Part shown: positions 46,606 to 58,518 of the stretch, piece by piece
Numbering within the stretch: the stretch's first letter is position 1
How the letters are laid out: every line of letters begins with the position of its first letter
NCBI GenBank assembly: GCA_022393335.1
Contig: JAJEKB010021746.1
Coordinates: forward strand, 1-64,000
Reading direction: 5' to 3'
Length of the DNA stretch: 64,000 bases
From: Macrotrachela quadricornifera
Taxonomy: Eukaryota; Rotifera; Eurotatoria; Philodinida; Philodinidae
Notes under the pieces: model-generated
Databases searched by the model: none
What the model was told of the DNA's origin: nothing
Seen by the model: only the letters and a program-made list of their open reading frames with translations
Program-made: the position numbers and the translations under genes

Positions 46606-47298
46606 TATATATATTCCTGGAAAAAGTAAGTTTTACTCTAAATTTTGAGAATATTGTCACCGACACAAGATATTTTTTAAATAACGCCATATTCCGAGAG
46701 CTCATGTAAGTTTACACTACCCTATACATTTATGTTTTAGTTTGTATATATATGTTATCAAAAAAATTGAGTGCAATGAAAATGACTTTATGTCAAGATT
46801 TCTACAAATCTGATCTTATCAGTGGTGTCAAAATTTGTTTTCAAAGTTATTCGTCACTGTAGAATCATCATTTTTTGAAAAAGTAATTATAGATTATGAT
46901 AGAGCTTACAATTCTCTGTCAATCGATGTACGTTTGGCTTGCCTAACGGCGTTTTTTAAAATGCTTTATTTATTAATATAGCGAATTCGCCAAGTGGCGC
47001 TGACCGTCTAAGCACAAACAGAGCTAGCGGGTTCTAGAAGTTGTATACAAAGATTACTAACATCACCGCTTGCTCGAAAAGAAAAAAGAAAAGAAAGAAA
47101 GAAAGGGCACATGCAACAATAAAAGTGACTTAGCTAAAGACAAATTCACATAGGTAATCAATAAAGGTGCTACACTTCCTATCGAGAAGTGGAACGACTC
47201 TTTTGTTCGGTCGACCTGATGGTATGTAGCATATATGTGTTCTGACGTGATAGTGATCATATACCGTGTTGAATAGGTATTTATATTGTAGTGTACAT
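46606..47298. other. Gene-free stretch
   Basis: Probably includes the 3' flank of the LINE relic. The minus-strand part below 47299 has no clear coding content. Confidence 0.4.
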
Positions 47299-48475
47299 TC
47301 AATGAAGGTCTGTTCGTATACTTGAATATTTTTCATGCGCTTTAACAAAGATTTCTTGAATCTTTCTGCGATGGTAGGCAAATGGAAGTGATGATGCAAG
47401 TCTTCTATGGAACATTGAAATAGGCAGTGGATTATGTCTTAAGCATCTTCGATAGAATGATGCTAATCGCTTCTCAGAGGTCTGTGATACGAGATAGTAA
47501 GTTGTTGCCACCATGTAGATATGTGGCCATATAAACGTATTAAAGAATTTGATTTCCAACTTCGAAAATGATGGAAATTGTCGATGAATAAATTTTAGTA
47601 TAATAGAGGCTTTCTGTAATTTAATAAACTGAGCATTGATCATAACAGGAAACGATAACTTTGCATCGAGATAGAATCCAAGGTATATGAAGCTCTTCTG
47701 TACGATTTTCACTACTTCATAGTAGATATTTAGTTTCGGATATTGAACCGATCTATGATAAATAGCAAACTCCGTTTTGTTTGGGTTTAGCGGTTGATGC
47801 GTTCTTCGATTTAGACGACTTGAAATTTCGATTTCAGATGAATTGATGAAGTATAAGCAATTACTATATGATCTACATACGCGTGAACGTAAACTGGATT
47901 TTCAAAACAATGAGGAAGATCATGATGACATATAACATACATTATAGGATCAAGACAGCTACCTTGAGAAACGCCACGTTCGACCTTAATAAATACTGAT
48001 TCAATATTACTCTAATCGATTTTGAGGGTTCGGCCATTGGAATAGCTAGCTATCCATGCCAGATAAACTGACGAACAATTATGACTTTTTAATTTCAGGA
48101 GTAGCTCTTGTTGCCACAGCATGTCAAACGCTTACAAGAAATCAGTGTATATTACTAGAGTGAATGAGTTATAACGTAGAGATTGAATGATTTGTTCTAG
48201 TAAACAGTTTACTCTGAAAGTTGTTGATTGATGGGGTTTTTGCACTTGATTGTTAAGCTGGCAAATATTCATCCTGGTTGACCAACTGTGGAATCGTAAA
48301 AGTGATAATCTTTCGTAAATTTTGCTAAAAATTGGTACCATCGAAATCGGTTGCAGTTGACTTGTGCTTGGACCCGAGTTGTCGCCTTTATTCAAACAAA
48401 TTGTTTGAATTGTTTGCCATTCTTTTCTCCAGTAAGCAGTATTAAATAGTTCATTACAAGTATTCGTGAGTACTT
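47299..48475 (-). pseudogene. LINE (non-LTR) reverse transcriptase relic
   Basis: On the minus strand the frames carry, in order, RT motifs of a non-LTR element. These are ICLNKGDNSGPSTSQLQPIS and IFSKIYERL (about 48350), TDFL*AFD (about 48130), GVSQGSCLDPIMYV (about 47960), a YVDHIVIAY stretch in place of the (F/Y)ADD box (about 47870) and a C-terminal LGFYLDAKLSF part (47299-47712). In-frame stops lie at about 48131 and 48014 and again before 47820. No endonuclease domain is seen, as expected for a 5'-truncated copy. Confidence 0.82.
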
Positions 48476-48481
48476 AAATTT

Positions 48482-49057
48482 GGCGTAACGGCATCATTAC
48501 TCAAGTAATGATAGGCTATCCTGAAAAAGTGGAGGAATTTGAGTGGATTTTAGAGTCCCGTGGGACGTTTTTTTTCGGTTCCCATATTTCCGTTTCTGCA
48601 AACGTTTTCAAATTCCTATACTTATTTCCTTTATTGTATCAGACAAAATGTGCTATCAGAATATACTAGCTTCTAGTAACGTCATACTTTGAGCATTGCT
48701 TCATAGTATTATTATTATTATGTGATTCTTGTTTGTCCTTTTTTTTACATTAATCAAATATAGAATAGTTATTTAGTTATTAGAAATAAAAATCTATTTT
48801 GAAAATATCAGAACACATGAAAAACAATATAACATAATTTTCATTGCGAGAACATAAATTTTATAATAATGTTCCCGTTCCCGTTTCCGTGGAAAACGGA
48901 ACGAGAAATCACGGGAAAAATCGCTCTCGAAGGACTCTAGTGGATTTGATGTAACTGCACCATTATCCAAGCAATAGTGCCGTTACACCAAATCCACTCA
49001 AATTTCTCAACTTTTTCAGGATACCCTCTCATTACTCGGATAATAATACCATTACCT
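48482..49057. repeat. Foldback with GTTCCC-type core
   Basis: The arms share TATCCTGAAAAAGT and AATTTGAGTGGATTT on opposite strands. Between them are short GTTCCC/CGTTTCCG units (48535-48600 and 48870-48920), also roughly inverted. Confidence 0.8.
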
Positions 49058-49577
49058 TTTGAAACGATTCATTTGATAACTCCTGCAGGTAACTAGACGT
49101 TTGACTGCCGCTACTCGGTGTAATGGTATTAGAACAAATATGAATTAAAATAGTTCAGTATTTTAATTAAATGCATCTTCCTCGCTTATAACTATTTCCA
49201 ATGCTAAACTTACAGTTTTAAAGAGACGATATGCCTACACAACAAATATAGAAATCAGTATTATTGTTTTGTTCTATCACAGATGATAGACTTAAACCTT
49301 GCGATAGAAGGAGTTTATACACATTGAATCTGACACACATATTGGCGCAGCTTTAAAATATGGGATATATTTATCAAAAACCTCTTTTCTCATCTCAAAT
49401 ATGTAGAATAAGAGACATAAGATCAAGAACCTTACGTTTTCTCTCTTCATTTCATTATTCTCTTTTGTTCCGTTGTTTTAGGTACTACAGACTTATAGAA
49501 ATTACTAATAAATTGTTGAAACTATATATATTGAATGTAGAAATCGATAATATTATTTTATTTTATATTGGATGCTA
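49058..49577. other. Gene-free stretch
   Basis: Contains a direct copy of GAAATCRRTATTATTGTTTT (about 49250) repeated near 49540 and 50610; no gene is seen. Confidence 0.4.
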
Positions 49578-50562
49578 GCCCATGTAATATAAACCGGATA
49601 AAAACCGCCGGTTAACCGCGGTTTTACCGGTCCGGTTACCGGCTCCCAAAACCGCGGTAAACCGGCGGTTTTATCCGGTAAACCGCGGTTAACCGCGGTA
49701 AACCGGCGGTTTTGTCCGGTAAACCGCGGTAAACCGGCGGTTTTGTCCGATAAACCGCGGTTAACCGCGGTATACCGCCGGTTTTTTTCGGTAAACCGGA
49801 GTTAACCAATAGTGGTATGTACAACTAGCCAATGCCGTCTGTTCTATTTTTTGAATGTTTGAATAGCAAAATTTAACAGAAATTTTTAGATTTATAGGAT
49901 TTTTATTTCACACAAAACAAAAAATCCAAGAAAATGTAAGAATACAAAAAATAAACAAAAAATTGTGAGAAATAAATTCAAAAAAATAAATTCAAAAAAA
50001 TTAGTATAAAAATTAATAAAATCAATAAAAAAAATTAAAGAAAATAAATCTAAAATTAACAAAATATTAAAAGAATGAATCTGAAAGGATATAGAATAAA
50101 AAAAATAATTTAATAAATTTCAAAAAAATTAATATGAAAAGTGATTATTAAAAACTTAAATATAAAGAAAAATAATGCTTATTTAAAATTTGTCGTCGTT
50201 AAGATGTATTCGTGTCTTTCAGCAAATAAAAAAATAAAATAAATAATACAGCACATGTATATGTATATATATACACATATATCTTTTTTTCCGTTCTGTA
50301 TAGCCGTTCTCTTTCTATTATATATAGTTCATCGGAATATTATCGGTTTACCGCCGGTTTGTCCGGTTTTACCGGTTAACCGCCGGTTTTCTCCGGTAAA
50401 CCGCGGTTAACCATCGGTTCGCCCGGTTTTATCGGTTTACCGCCGGTTTGCCCGGTCTTACCGGTTAACCGCCGGTTTTCTCCGGTAAACCGCGGTTAAC
50501 CGTCGGTTTTTCCGGTTCCACCGGTTTACCGCTAAAAGTGATCCGGTATTCATGACATGGGA
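49578..50562. mobile_element. Inverted-repeat element with CCGGTTAACCGCGG arrays
   Basis: Ends are inverted: CCCATGTAATATAAACCGGA at the left and CCCATGTCATGAATACCGGA read from the right. Each end leads into about 200 bp of degenerate CCGGTTAACCGCGGTTT units (49596-49808 and 50342-50540), strikingly GC-rich in an AT-rich region. About 530 bp of AT-rich sequence lies between them. No transposase and no clear target duplication. Confidence 0.65.
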
Positions 50563-53500
50563 GGCTTTGAATTTTAATTAGATGAAATTTGTATATTGAA
50601 TATGCAGAAATCGATAATATTGTTTTATTCTATCTTAGATGACAAACTTAAAGTTTTAGACAGATGAAATGTCTATATATTCAATATAGGAATGACCTCT
50701 TTTGTTTTGATCAATCTTGTTTGATAAACATAGAATTTCAAATAAAAGAAATTTCTACAGAACGGGTGTAGAGAGTGCCTTGGTTGTTTTTATCTATCTT
50801 ATACGATAGATTTAGCGTTGCGGTAGAGGAGATGGGTATGTGTGAAGAATGAGAAGAATCGGGTAAATAAAGATCGATAATATTACATAATTGTTTGAGT
50901 GAGACGACACGACGTGGAGAAATGTCTTGCGTAAGTGAGAGTGATTTTTGGGACCTCAGAAACCTTTAGTGGGTTTCCGGCATCAGAGGTGTATTTATTA
51001 GTTTTATTAGATTAGTTTTGGGTTTCCGTATACATGTAAACTCTATCTCGGAAACTCGGAATGAGTTTCAGATAGTAACAAACTCGGAAACCCAAATTAG
51101 GGTTCCAGATTATACGTTTTCTTTAGAGTATAGAAGAAAAGAAAGAAAAAAAAAGTCCTACATACATGAAATGTCCTATAGCAAGCAGAAAGAGAAAAAA
51201 AGTATGTCAGTTTTAATAAAAAATCATCGTCTGTAATAAACATATATGTTTATCAGTAAAACGTACAAAACCATGAAGAGGAGCATTAATAAGATCACCA
51301 TAAAGATCATATAAAGCATAAACTTCTTGTTTGATATTCTTTCTTGATGGTGAAATACATGAGAGAATAATACATTATAAAAAAAGTCGAGGGGCTGTAT
51401 CTGATATACAGATCGACGAGACCAGAAAAAACAACCGACACTTCTTAATGAAAATATATAAATATTAGTTTGAACCTACTGTCGAGATCGAAACTTTTTT
51501 TCTTTCAGGATTTGGTGCCATTTAAAATTAAAAAATAATTTTTGTAATTTATTCATCATTATATTGATTGTATGAAAGAAAGGTATAATTTATATGAATG
51601 ATTTGAATTCACTCGTAACGGACTTGTATTCGATAAACATATGTGTGACGATATTATTCGGGGAAAAGAAAGAAAAATTACGAGAGAATCATTCGTTCTA
51701 TTTAAATTATTTTTCTGTTCGAGAGTGTTAAGCAGATCATATCTATTTACTTCTTTCTGCAAGAAACGAAAGAAACGAATATTTTGTTGAAGAAATAACA
51801 AAAGAAAGCCGAACAGAAATTCGGTAAATAATGAAAAGCTAATTTCATTGAAAAATTGAATATTTTTCTTTGATATTAAAAAGAAATGAGTTTTTAACAC
51901 TTTTCAAGATTTTTCAGATAGTTTTTAGATTTTTTAGGACACAGAAATATTTAAAAAATTTGACATAGACAGTTTTGTAGAGCTCAGTGAGTTCTATCGA
52001 ATCATATAGAAATATCTAGGGAGACAAATGTTCACTCCCTTTTTGAATTATTAATATCTTAATTTTCTACTTGAAAAAGTATAAAATTTCTGATACTTTT
52101 TTAAGTTCAATATTATAAAGTTCTAATAATACTTAATATTCAGCATCTACAAAATCACTTTTCGCTGCCTTTCATTTAGTATGAAATTCATAACTTATTC
52201 TTTTAAATTACAGTGTTGCTTCTTAAAATAATATTATTTCCAAACATGTATGGATTTTTTCAGACAATAAGAACTATTATTTTTATTTAAATATTTATTG
52301 AAGAACTTTCAAAAAGTTTTATATGTTTGCTGAATAGTGTTATAGAAATGCTACAGTATGTACACAAATTGTTTAAAATAAAGCATACCTAGTTCACTAG
52401 GAATCAATATATTACTGCAGTCATTAAATATTTCTTAAAATAATTTCAATCATATCATATATGAGAAGAAAAAAGTGAACACTATTTTTTTCTAAAAGTT
52501 CGAATTTTATTGAAATATTTAAATAAAAATAGATAATAATTTATCTATTAAGCTTGATCATTTTATTGTAAATAAAACATCCAAAAAACGAAATCATGAT
52601 AAGATAAAGTTTAACATATGGACTTGGTTTAATATTTGGATCATGTGCTTTCTCAATTTCTATTATTAAATTTATAATCATTATTGTCTTTAGATATTTA
52701 TTATAACTTGCCTATAATATACTGATTGTTCTTTGTATCGATGGTAAAAAAAAAGAATAATATAAGAGTGCAAGTAAATGTTTCTTTTCTTTCTTCTTAT
52801 ATCAGAAACTGTTCTATTAAAACAAAAGAAGTAAATCATAAAATAGAAAGCATTAAGAGAAGAACAAACATCGTCACGCTTCAAATATAAATACAGAGCA
52901 AACAGAAAGAAAATGTGAGCATTATTATTAAAGAGAAGTGAAGAAATCAATGATAAATTCTATTTCAATTTCTACATCAACTCTTTCACCTTCTACTTAA
53001 ACCTTTCACAACGCAAGAAAAAAAATTTATAAAGAACCCTAAAAGAAATATTTATCTTTTTATAAAAATTAAACAATATAAAACATATTTTGCAACAATG
53101 ATCAAAGAATAGATCTAAGATGCATTAAATACGAGTAATGTATTTCAAAGATAAAGTTATATAACTTTATATTTTCAAGAATGACGGTTTATTTGTGATT
53201 ATATTAGTGACAACAGAAAATGAAAACTTCATCCATCGTATTGTAAAGATCATTAATAAAAGAAAAAAAAAATGATTGAGTCTATCGTAAAAAGTAAAAT
53301 GAATTTTATTTCTATAGTACAACGTATTATCATTCATTTTTATAGTTGACATAAAAAATAGTAATAAAAAATAAGATTTTCATTTTCCTATTTTTACTAT
53401 TCTCTTCGTCGAATAAAAGAAAAATTATTTATAATTATTTTATAGTTTTTATGCTACTAATTCTTCATACACAAATAATAATTGAAAAAAAAGCAGTAAA

Positions 53501-53727
53501 TCCTAAGTATATTTTGTGTTAGAGATTATCCATCTTTTTATTTCGTAATTTAATTTAAATTCTATCTCAATACGTATAAGAAAAAACATTAACAATGATG
53601 TATTATATTGTTATATAATTTTATAAAATTTGTTTGTTATTACCATTAAAGTTCATTTAAGCATTCGTTAATTTCTAATAGAAAAAAAAATAATGAAATA
53701 CACACAAATATATTAGACTAACCTATA
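50563..53727. other. Gene-free stretch
   Basis: Contains repeated GGGTTTCCG and GGAAACTCGGAA pieces at 50960-51110 and the exon-like fragment at 51213-51374. From 51.4 to 53.7 kb nothing is recognised. Confidence 0.45.
51213..51374 (-). pseudogene. Exon-like orphan fragment
   Basis: A minus-strand open frame of 53 codons reads ISPSRKNIKQEVYALYDLYG and continues DLINAPLHGFVRFTDKHICLL. The amino-acid mix and codon use look like a real exon, but no ATG, splice donor or neighbouring exon is clear. I do not recognise the protein. It could be a captured gene fragment. Confidence 0.3.
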
Positions 53728-55631
53728 TTAACATGAATTTCTATCGAAAAGAAATTTTTGTACACGAGCATTGCCAGAATCTGCCACATAGAGGTTTCCA
53801 CATCCGTCAAAGTGTAGATCAGTAGGTGTATTTAATTGATGAGATCTACTACCTTTACTACGACCTCCGACAATCAAAGTACCTGATGTAGCCCCTGGTA
53901 ACCAACGCATGATTCGATGGTTGTTAGTATCAGCCACATAAACATTGCCCGACTTGTCGACCGTAACACCACGTGGTAAATCTAATTGATCGGCATTATT
54001 ACCTCGAGATCCACCAGCAACTATAAAGCCTTGTTTTCCAATAATCTTCATTACTTGATGGTTGGCCCTATCAGCTACATAAACTGTGTGATTTTCAGTA
54101 ACATATAATCGATCAGGAGAATCCAGTTCCATTTGAAGAATTTCTCCAACAGTATCATTTTGTCGCCATTTTCTCACTTGATGATATGTCCAGTCCGACG
54201 TATACAGCGATCCTTTATCATCCAATCCTATACCAATAAAAGTGAGATTTTCAAGAATAGTTTGTCCACTGTTTGCTCCTTGAGACCATTGCTGAACACG
54301 TTGATTATAAAAATCAGTTATATACATTGTTCCATTTTTATCAACGACTACATCAATTGGAAAATTTAGTTGATCAGTAGAATTGCCCTTTCCACGTCCA
54401 CCTGCAATGAGTTCACCACTTGAACTACCACCTAACCATCTAATTACACGATTATTTCCACTATCTACAACATAAATAATGCCTTGTTCGTTCACAAAAA
54501 GTCCATCAGGTGAAGATAAACGTTTGAGATCTGTTCCTCGACCATTACCACCCGCTACAGTTATACCAGATCGTAACCAACGTGCACTTGCACAAATACC
54601 ATCACTTGGTCTCTTTAATGAAGTTTCTAAAGCAAATATGGTAAAGACATATTATTGAAGTCAAAGTCAAATAGAAATGGATCTAAATCTATGATTGATT
54701 TAATTCTTTCAAAAATATTTAGAAAATTTATCTATTGTATCAACATTTGAATATATAATATTTCTCGATTTGTCATAACAAAAAAGCATTTTTTATTTTT
54801 TTGAAATATACCCTAGCTAATTTGATTTTTGATGAGCTTTCTGAAAAAAAAACTGCTCTAGAGACTTTTCCTGATTTTTTACCTTGAAATGTTGCTATAT
54901 TTTTTCTTTCAATTTTCCATAAGACAACTGTTGACACTAAAGACAAAATAGTAATAACGAGTAGAGCATATTCTCGAATAGTAAGTGACTTTCTAAATAT
55001 TCCACTTATAGATCGAAATACATTTCGATGTTTTTTTGTTGTGCTAGAAACAGTTGGTAATGATTGTTGTGTTTGAATAATGGTGTCTTTATTTAATTCA
55101 TTAGGATGAAGTACATTTGATATATGCTCACTTGTACGAGAAATAATAGCTAAAATAAAATATTTAGATTTGTTTAAGAAAAAAAAGAACTCGTACGTTG
55201 ATACAAACCAGCCGTATGAAATTTGTCTTCTTCACTTTTTTCCAAAAGAATACCTTGAAGTGAACAGTTGTCATTACCACCTGTTTTTTGAGCTCGCTGA
55301 TATTCTATATAAAAAAAAAACAACAGTAAATAATCATTGAATTCAGTATCATAATATGAATAAGAATGAATAAACCTTGAAGTTTTTGTGCAGCATTATG
55401 ACAATGTATACTTTTAAATGCTTCAATAAGATAATCACAATCTTGTTCATTTATAATTGCTTTATCAAAAAGAGATTCAAGCACTCGAATTGCTCCACTA
55501 ACTGATGGATCATCACGTAAATGTCGAGGTACATCATCTCCAAACAAAAAATGAAGACGTTGACGATCAACATCTGAAAGAAGATCTTGAATTCTGATAA
55601 GTAAACTTCGAAAATCAAGTTGTGTAGCCAT
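53728..55631 (-). CDS. DED-TM-NHL repeat receptor candidate
   Basis: Exons 55376-55631, 55209-55304, 54883-55149 and 53728-54626 join in phase to 505 residues; all three introns are phase 1. Residues 1-86 are a DED-like domain close to that of the 34712 gene (LSDVDRQRLHFLFGDDVPRHLRDDP and NEQDCDYLIEAF). A Ser/Thr-rich linker follows. One TM (EYALLVITILSLVSTVVLW) is at about residues 175-194. The rest is a beta-propeller of NHL repeats, with units such as SPDGLFVNEQGIIYVVDSGNNRVIRW and LDLPRGVTVDKSGNVYVADTNNHRIMRW. The basic stretch before the TM puts the DED in the cytosol and the propeller outside. A membrane sensor with DED output is inferred. Confidence 0.84.
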
Positions 55632-56569
55632 TTAAAAATAATAAAAAAAAAATTAATAAATAAATTTGTTCAATATATATAAAAATCAATAATGATAGAA
55701 AAATTGTTGATATTATTTTGTTTATCTAATTCGAAAGATAAATAAAAGAACGGAAAAAATATGAAAATTATGGTTGATATAATATTTTCTTCTCCTTTAT
55801 ATCGTTTTTATTCTTGGTCATAAAACGACGGACAAATATATGATAACGAAGTCGATAGACAAGAAGGAAAAAAATAAAAGAAACATATGGAGAGAGTGAT
55901 AATGATTAATCATCAGTCTTTTCTCTTTCATATACAAATTATCGTTCATTATTTAAATATACTTGTATGATCTTTTCAGTTGACTAATCGAATAATATAT
56001 GATACATATATTTTATATAAATGCATAGTAAAGAAGAAGAAAAGAAAAAAAGATATACGGAACAAGTAGAGCAATTAATAAAGGGTATCATTTATTTGGA
56101 TATTTTTCTTTATTCGTATGAATAATTTCTTTTATTCGAAAAATCAATTTGAATATAATATCTTTAATTGAAATAGTACTTCAGTGAAAATATGAAATAT
56201 GTTTGTAAAAATAAATTTTTATTAATTGATTGAATAAGATTTGATGATTTACGTCAAATAATTACTACCTAAATTTAAACTTTTCGAGACAAGTTGTATA
56301 CTGTATATACTAAATCTTTTTTTTCAACAAAAATAATATATATTGACGATAGGAAATAATTATAAATTACTAAATTTTACTCAAAAACTTTATCCGTCAG
56401 TACACCTTATGTTCTCTACATAAAACTAAAACCTTCAATCAAAATGAATTTTTCTTTGTCAATACAAAAATTATATATTGTTGATTCTGTTTAATATAAA
56501 TTCTGTATAATTTCCAACAAAAGTAGGATTCAATTCGTATGATATTAGAACCAAATATTTAAATAGTCG
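55632..56569. other. Gene-free stretch upstream of the DED-NHL gene
   Basis: AT-rich; the promoter of the minus-strand gene should lie here, but no element is recognisable. Confidence 0.4.
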
Positions 56570-57880
56570 TGTTCCGCATTGATAGTTTCTTTTGTGAAGT
56601 ACAATCAATTGCCTTTTCTCGACTCAGGTTTTCCACATTCTCGCAGAAATAATGGTCCATCGTTGTCTGTATATATAAGTTCACTTTTAAATATGCCAGT
56701 TTTTACAGACGACTTCGAAGAATTCGTACAATCTTTGATATTGATGTAAAGTAGCCGTCAATCATTTGTAATATAAAATTCATCTTAAATGTTTTTAAAT
56801 TTGACAAAATTTCTAATAAATCTCTAAAGATTGTCTGATAGTGATAATAGTCATTGTCTTCAAACTAATCTTCATTATCAGTCCACCATTATGGACACAC
56901 TTCTAAATCGTTAATTTGTCTTTTATACTTCATTGAAGGAATTATCTTTGGCAGTAGTTTAATTAGTTTCATTGTATCGTTCATAGTTATATTTAGACGA
57001 GTAAAATCTGGTGAAAGAGCTATAAGCTGTGATATACACTGACATGGTATTTCTATGATATCATTCAAAGTTTCCTCTAAATCGTTGATGCGTTCTAAAG
57101 ATAATTTTAGGTCTTCAAGATTTGGTATTGTATTGAATAGTTTTACTACCGATGCTATTGACAATAAGTTGATAGAGAGATAAAACGAAAGAAAGTGAAT
57201 ATACAATATAGATATGTAATAATAACAAGTCTAGAGGAAAGAAAGAAGCATAGCATTTGTTTGATATCACCTAATAAAAGATGAAAAGATGTTTCAAACA
57301 GTTAACAAATATACTAGAAGCACCTTTGTTCGAGAACCGTGTTTGAACGTATATATACGTCGCCGGGAGTCAAAGAATTAAGAAAGACGGAAATATTATA
57401 TTATACATACACATCTCAACACTTCACTTAAAGAATAATAAAAAAGAAAAAGCGAAATGGACTATTGGACAAGTTTCATTCATCAACGTTGAATTGGTAA
57501 GATCGATTGATATTAATAACTTTCATGATTCATACATTGATGTATAATTTATCAACTGAATATAACAAGTATTGATATTAGACCATTGTAAACAATATAA
57601 CTTAGATAAGTATGAAAAGTTTGTTAATAATTGTCTCACATCATTATCAACAACTTCAATCAGTGTTAATGATCGAAGAGTAGAAAATTCATATTTCAAT
57701 TTGGTTATATTCATTTTCGTTGGATAATAAAAAGAAAATCTGGTGTTTATCATTATTCTGACGAGAGAAGATATCCAAATGATAAGTTCTTTTCAAGCTC
57801 ATATTATGTCCATAGGTAAGCCTCAGAGTATAGATAAAATCTATAGAAGAGTTCGTATTAATGCTGCTGTATTCCATAGA
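56570..57880 (-). pseudogene. F-box/LRR-like pseudogene
   Basis: Minus-strand fragments in several frames carry leucine-rich stretches: LRLTYGHNMSLKRTYHLDIF (about 57800), KYEFSTLRSLTLIEVVDNDV (about 57680), VKLFNTIPNLEDLKLSLERI (about 57140), CISQLIALSPDFTRLNITMN (about 57010) and LLEILSNLKTFKMNFIL (about 56800). The pattern is like the large F-box/LRR families of bdelloids. Frameshifts and stops separate the parts, for example after DLEVCP at 56889. The family call is tentative. Confidence 0.5.
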
Positions 57881-58518
57881 AATAAAAATGACGAAAAAGA
57901 AAAATTTCTATAGAAATGATATTGTTACCATATGTATCAAAATCATGGAAACATATTTAATATGTATATATCTCAAATCAGGAAAATAATAAAATCTTGA
58001 ATTCTTTTTTCTAAAGATGCATGGTCGAAAACGTTACATAATCCATGCGAACGAACTGCTACTTCATGAAGAAAAAAGCAATAAAATTATCCAAAGATTT
58101 TTATTATATTCAAAATGATTAGAAATAGCACTATTACAGAAGTTATTTATATTGAATATGGTAAAAACCATTAGAGCAAATCAGTAGAAGTCTTCCTGTA
58201 CAATATTCGTAGTATCTCATGGTGTATCTATTAAAAAAAGATTCAAAAATTTCTCATTTAATTAAGTCGATATATATGTGAAATAAAATACGTTGCCGTC
58301 ATTTTGATCAGAGAGAGAAAATATCTATCGGAAGACAGATGAAGCAATGTATGTTCGACTGTCTTGAAAGTATTAAAACTGTTTAATATGTTGAAAAAAA
58401 TATTCGATCTATTTTATTTAGATACGCTTTCTTTGGAAAATAGACATGACAATAAGTATAAAATGGTCGTTATACGCAGAAAAATTACATTAAAATAAGT
58501 AGTCAATTTGTTATGTTT
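57881..58518. other. Gene-free stretch
   Basis: No exon recognised between the LRR-like pseudogene and the ABC transporter stop. Confidence 0.4.
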
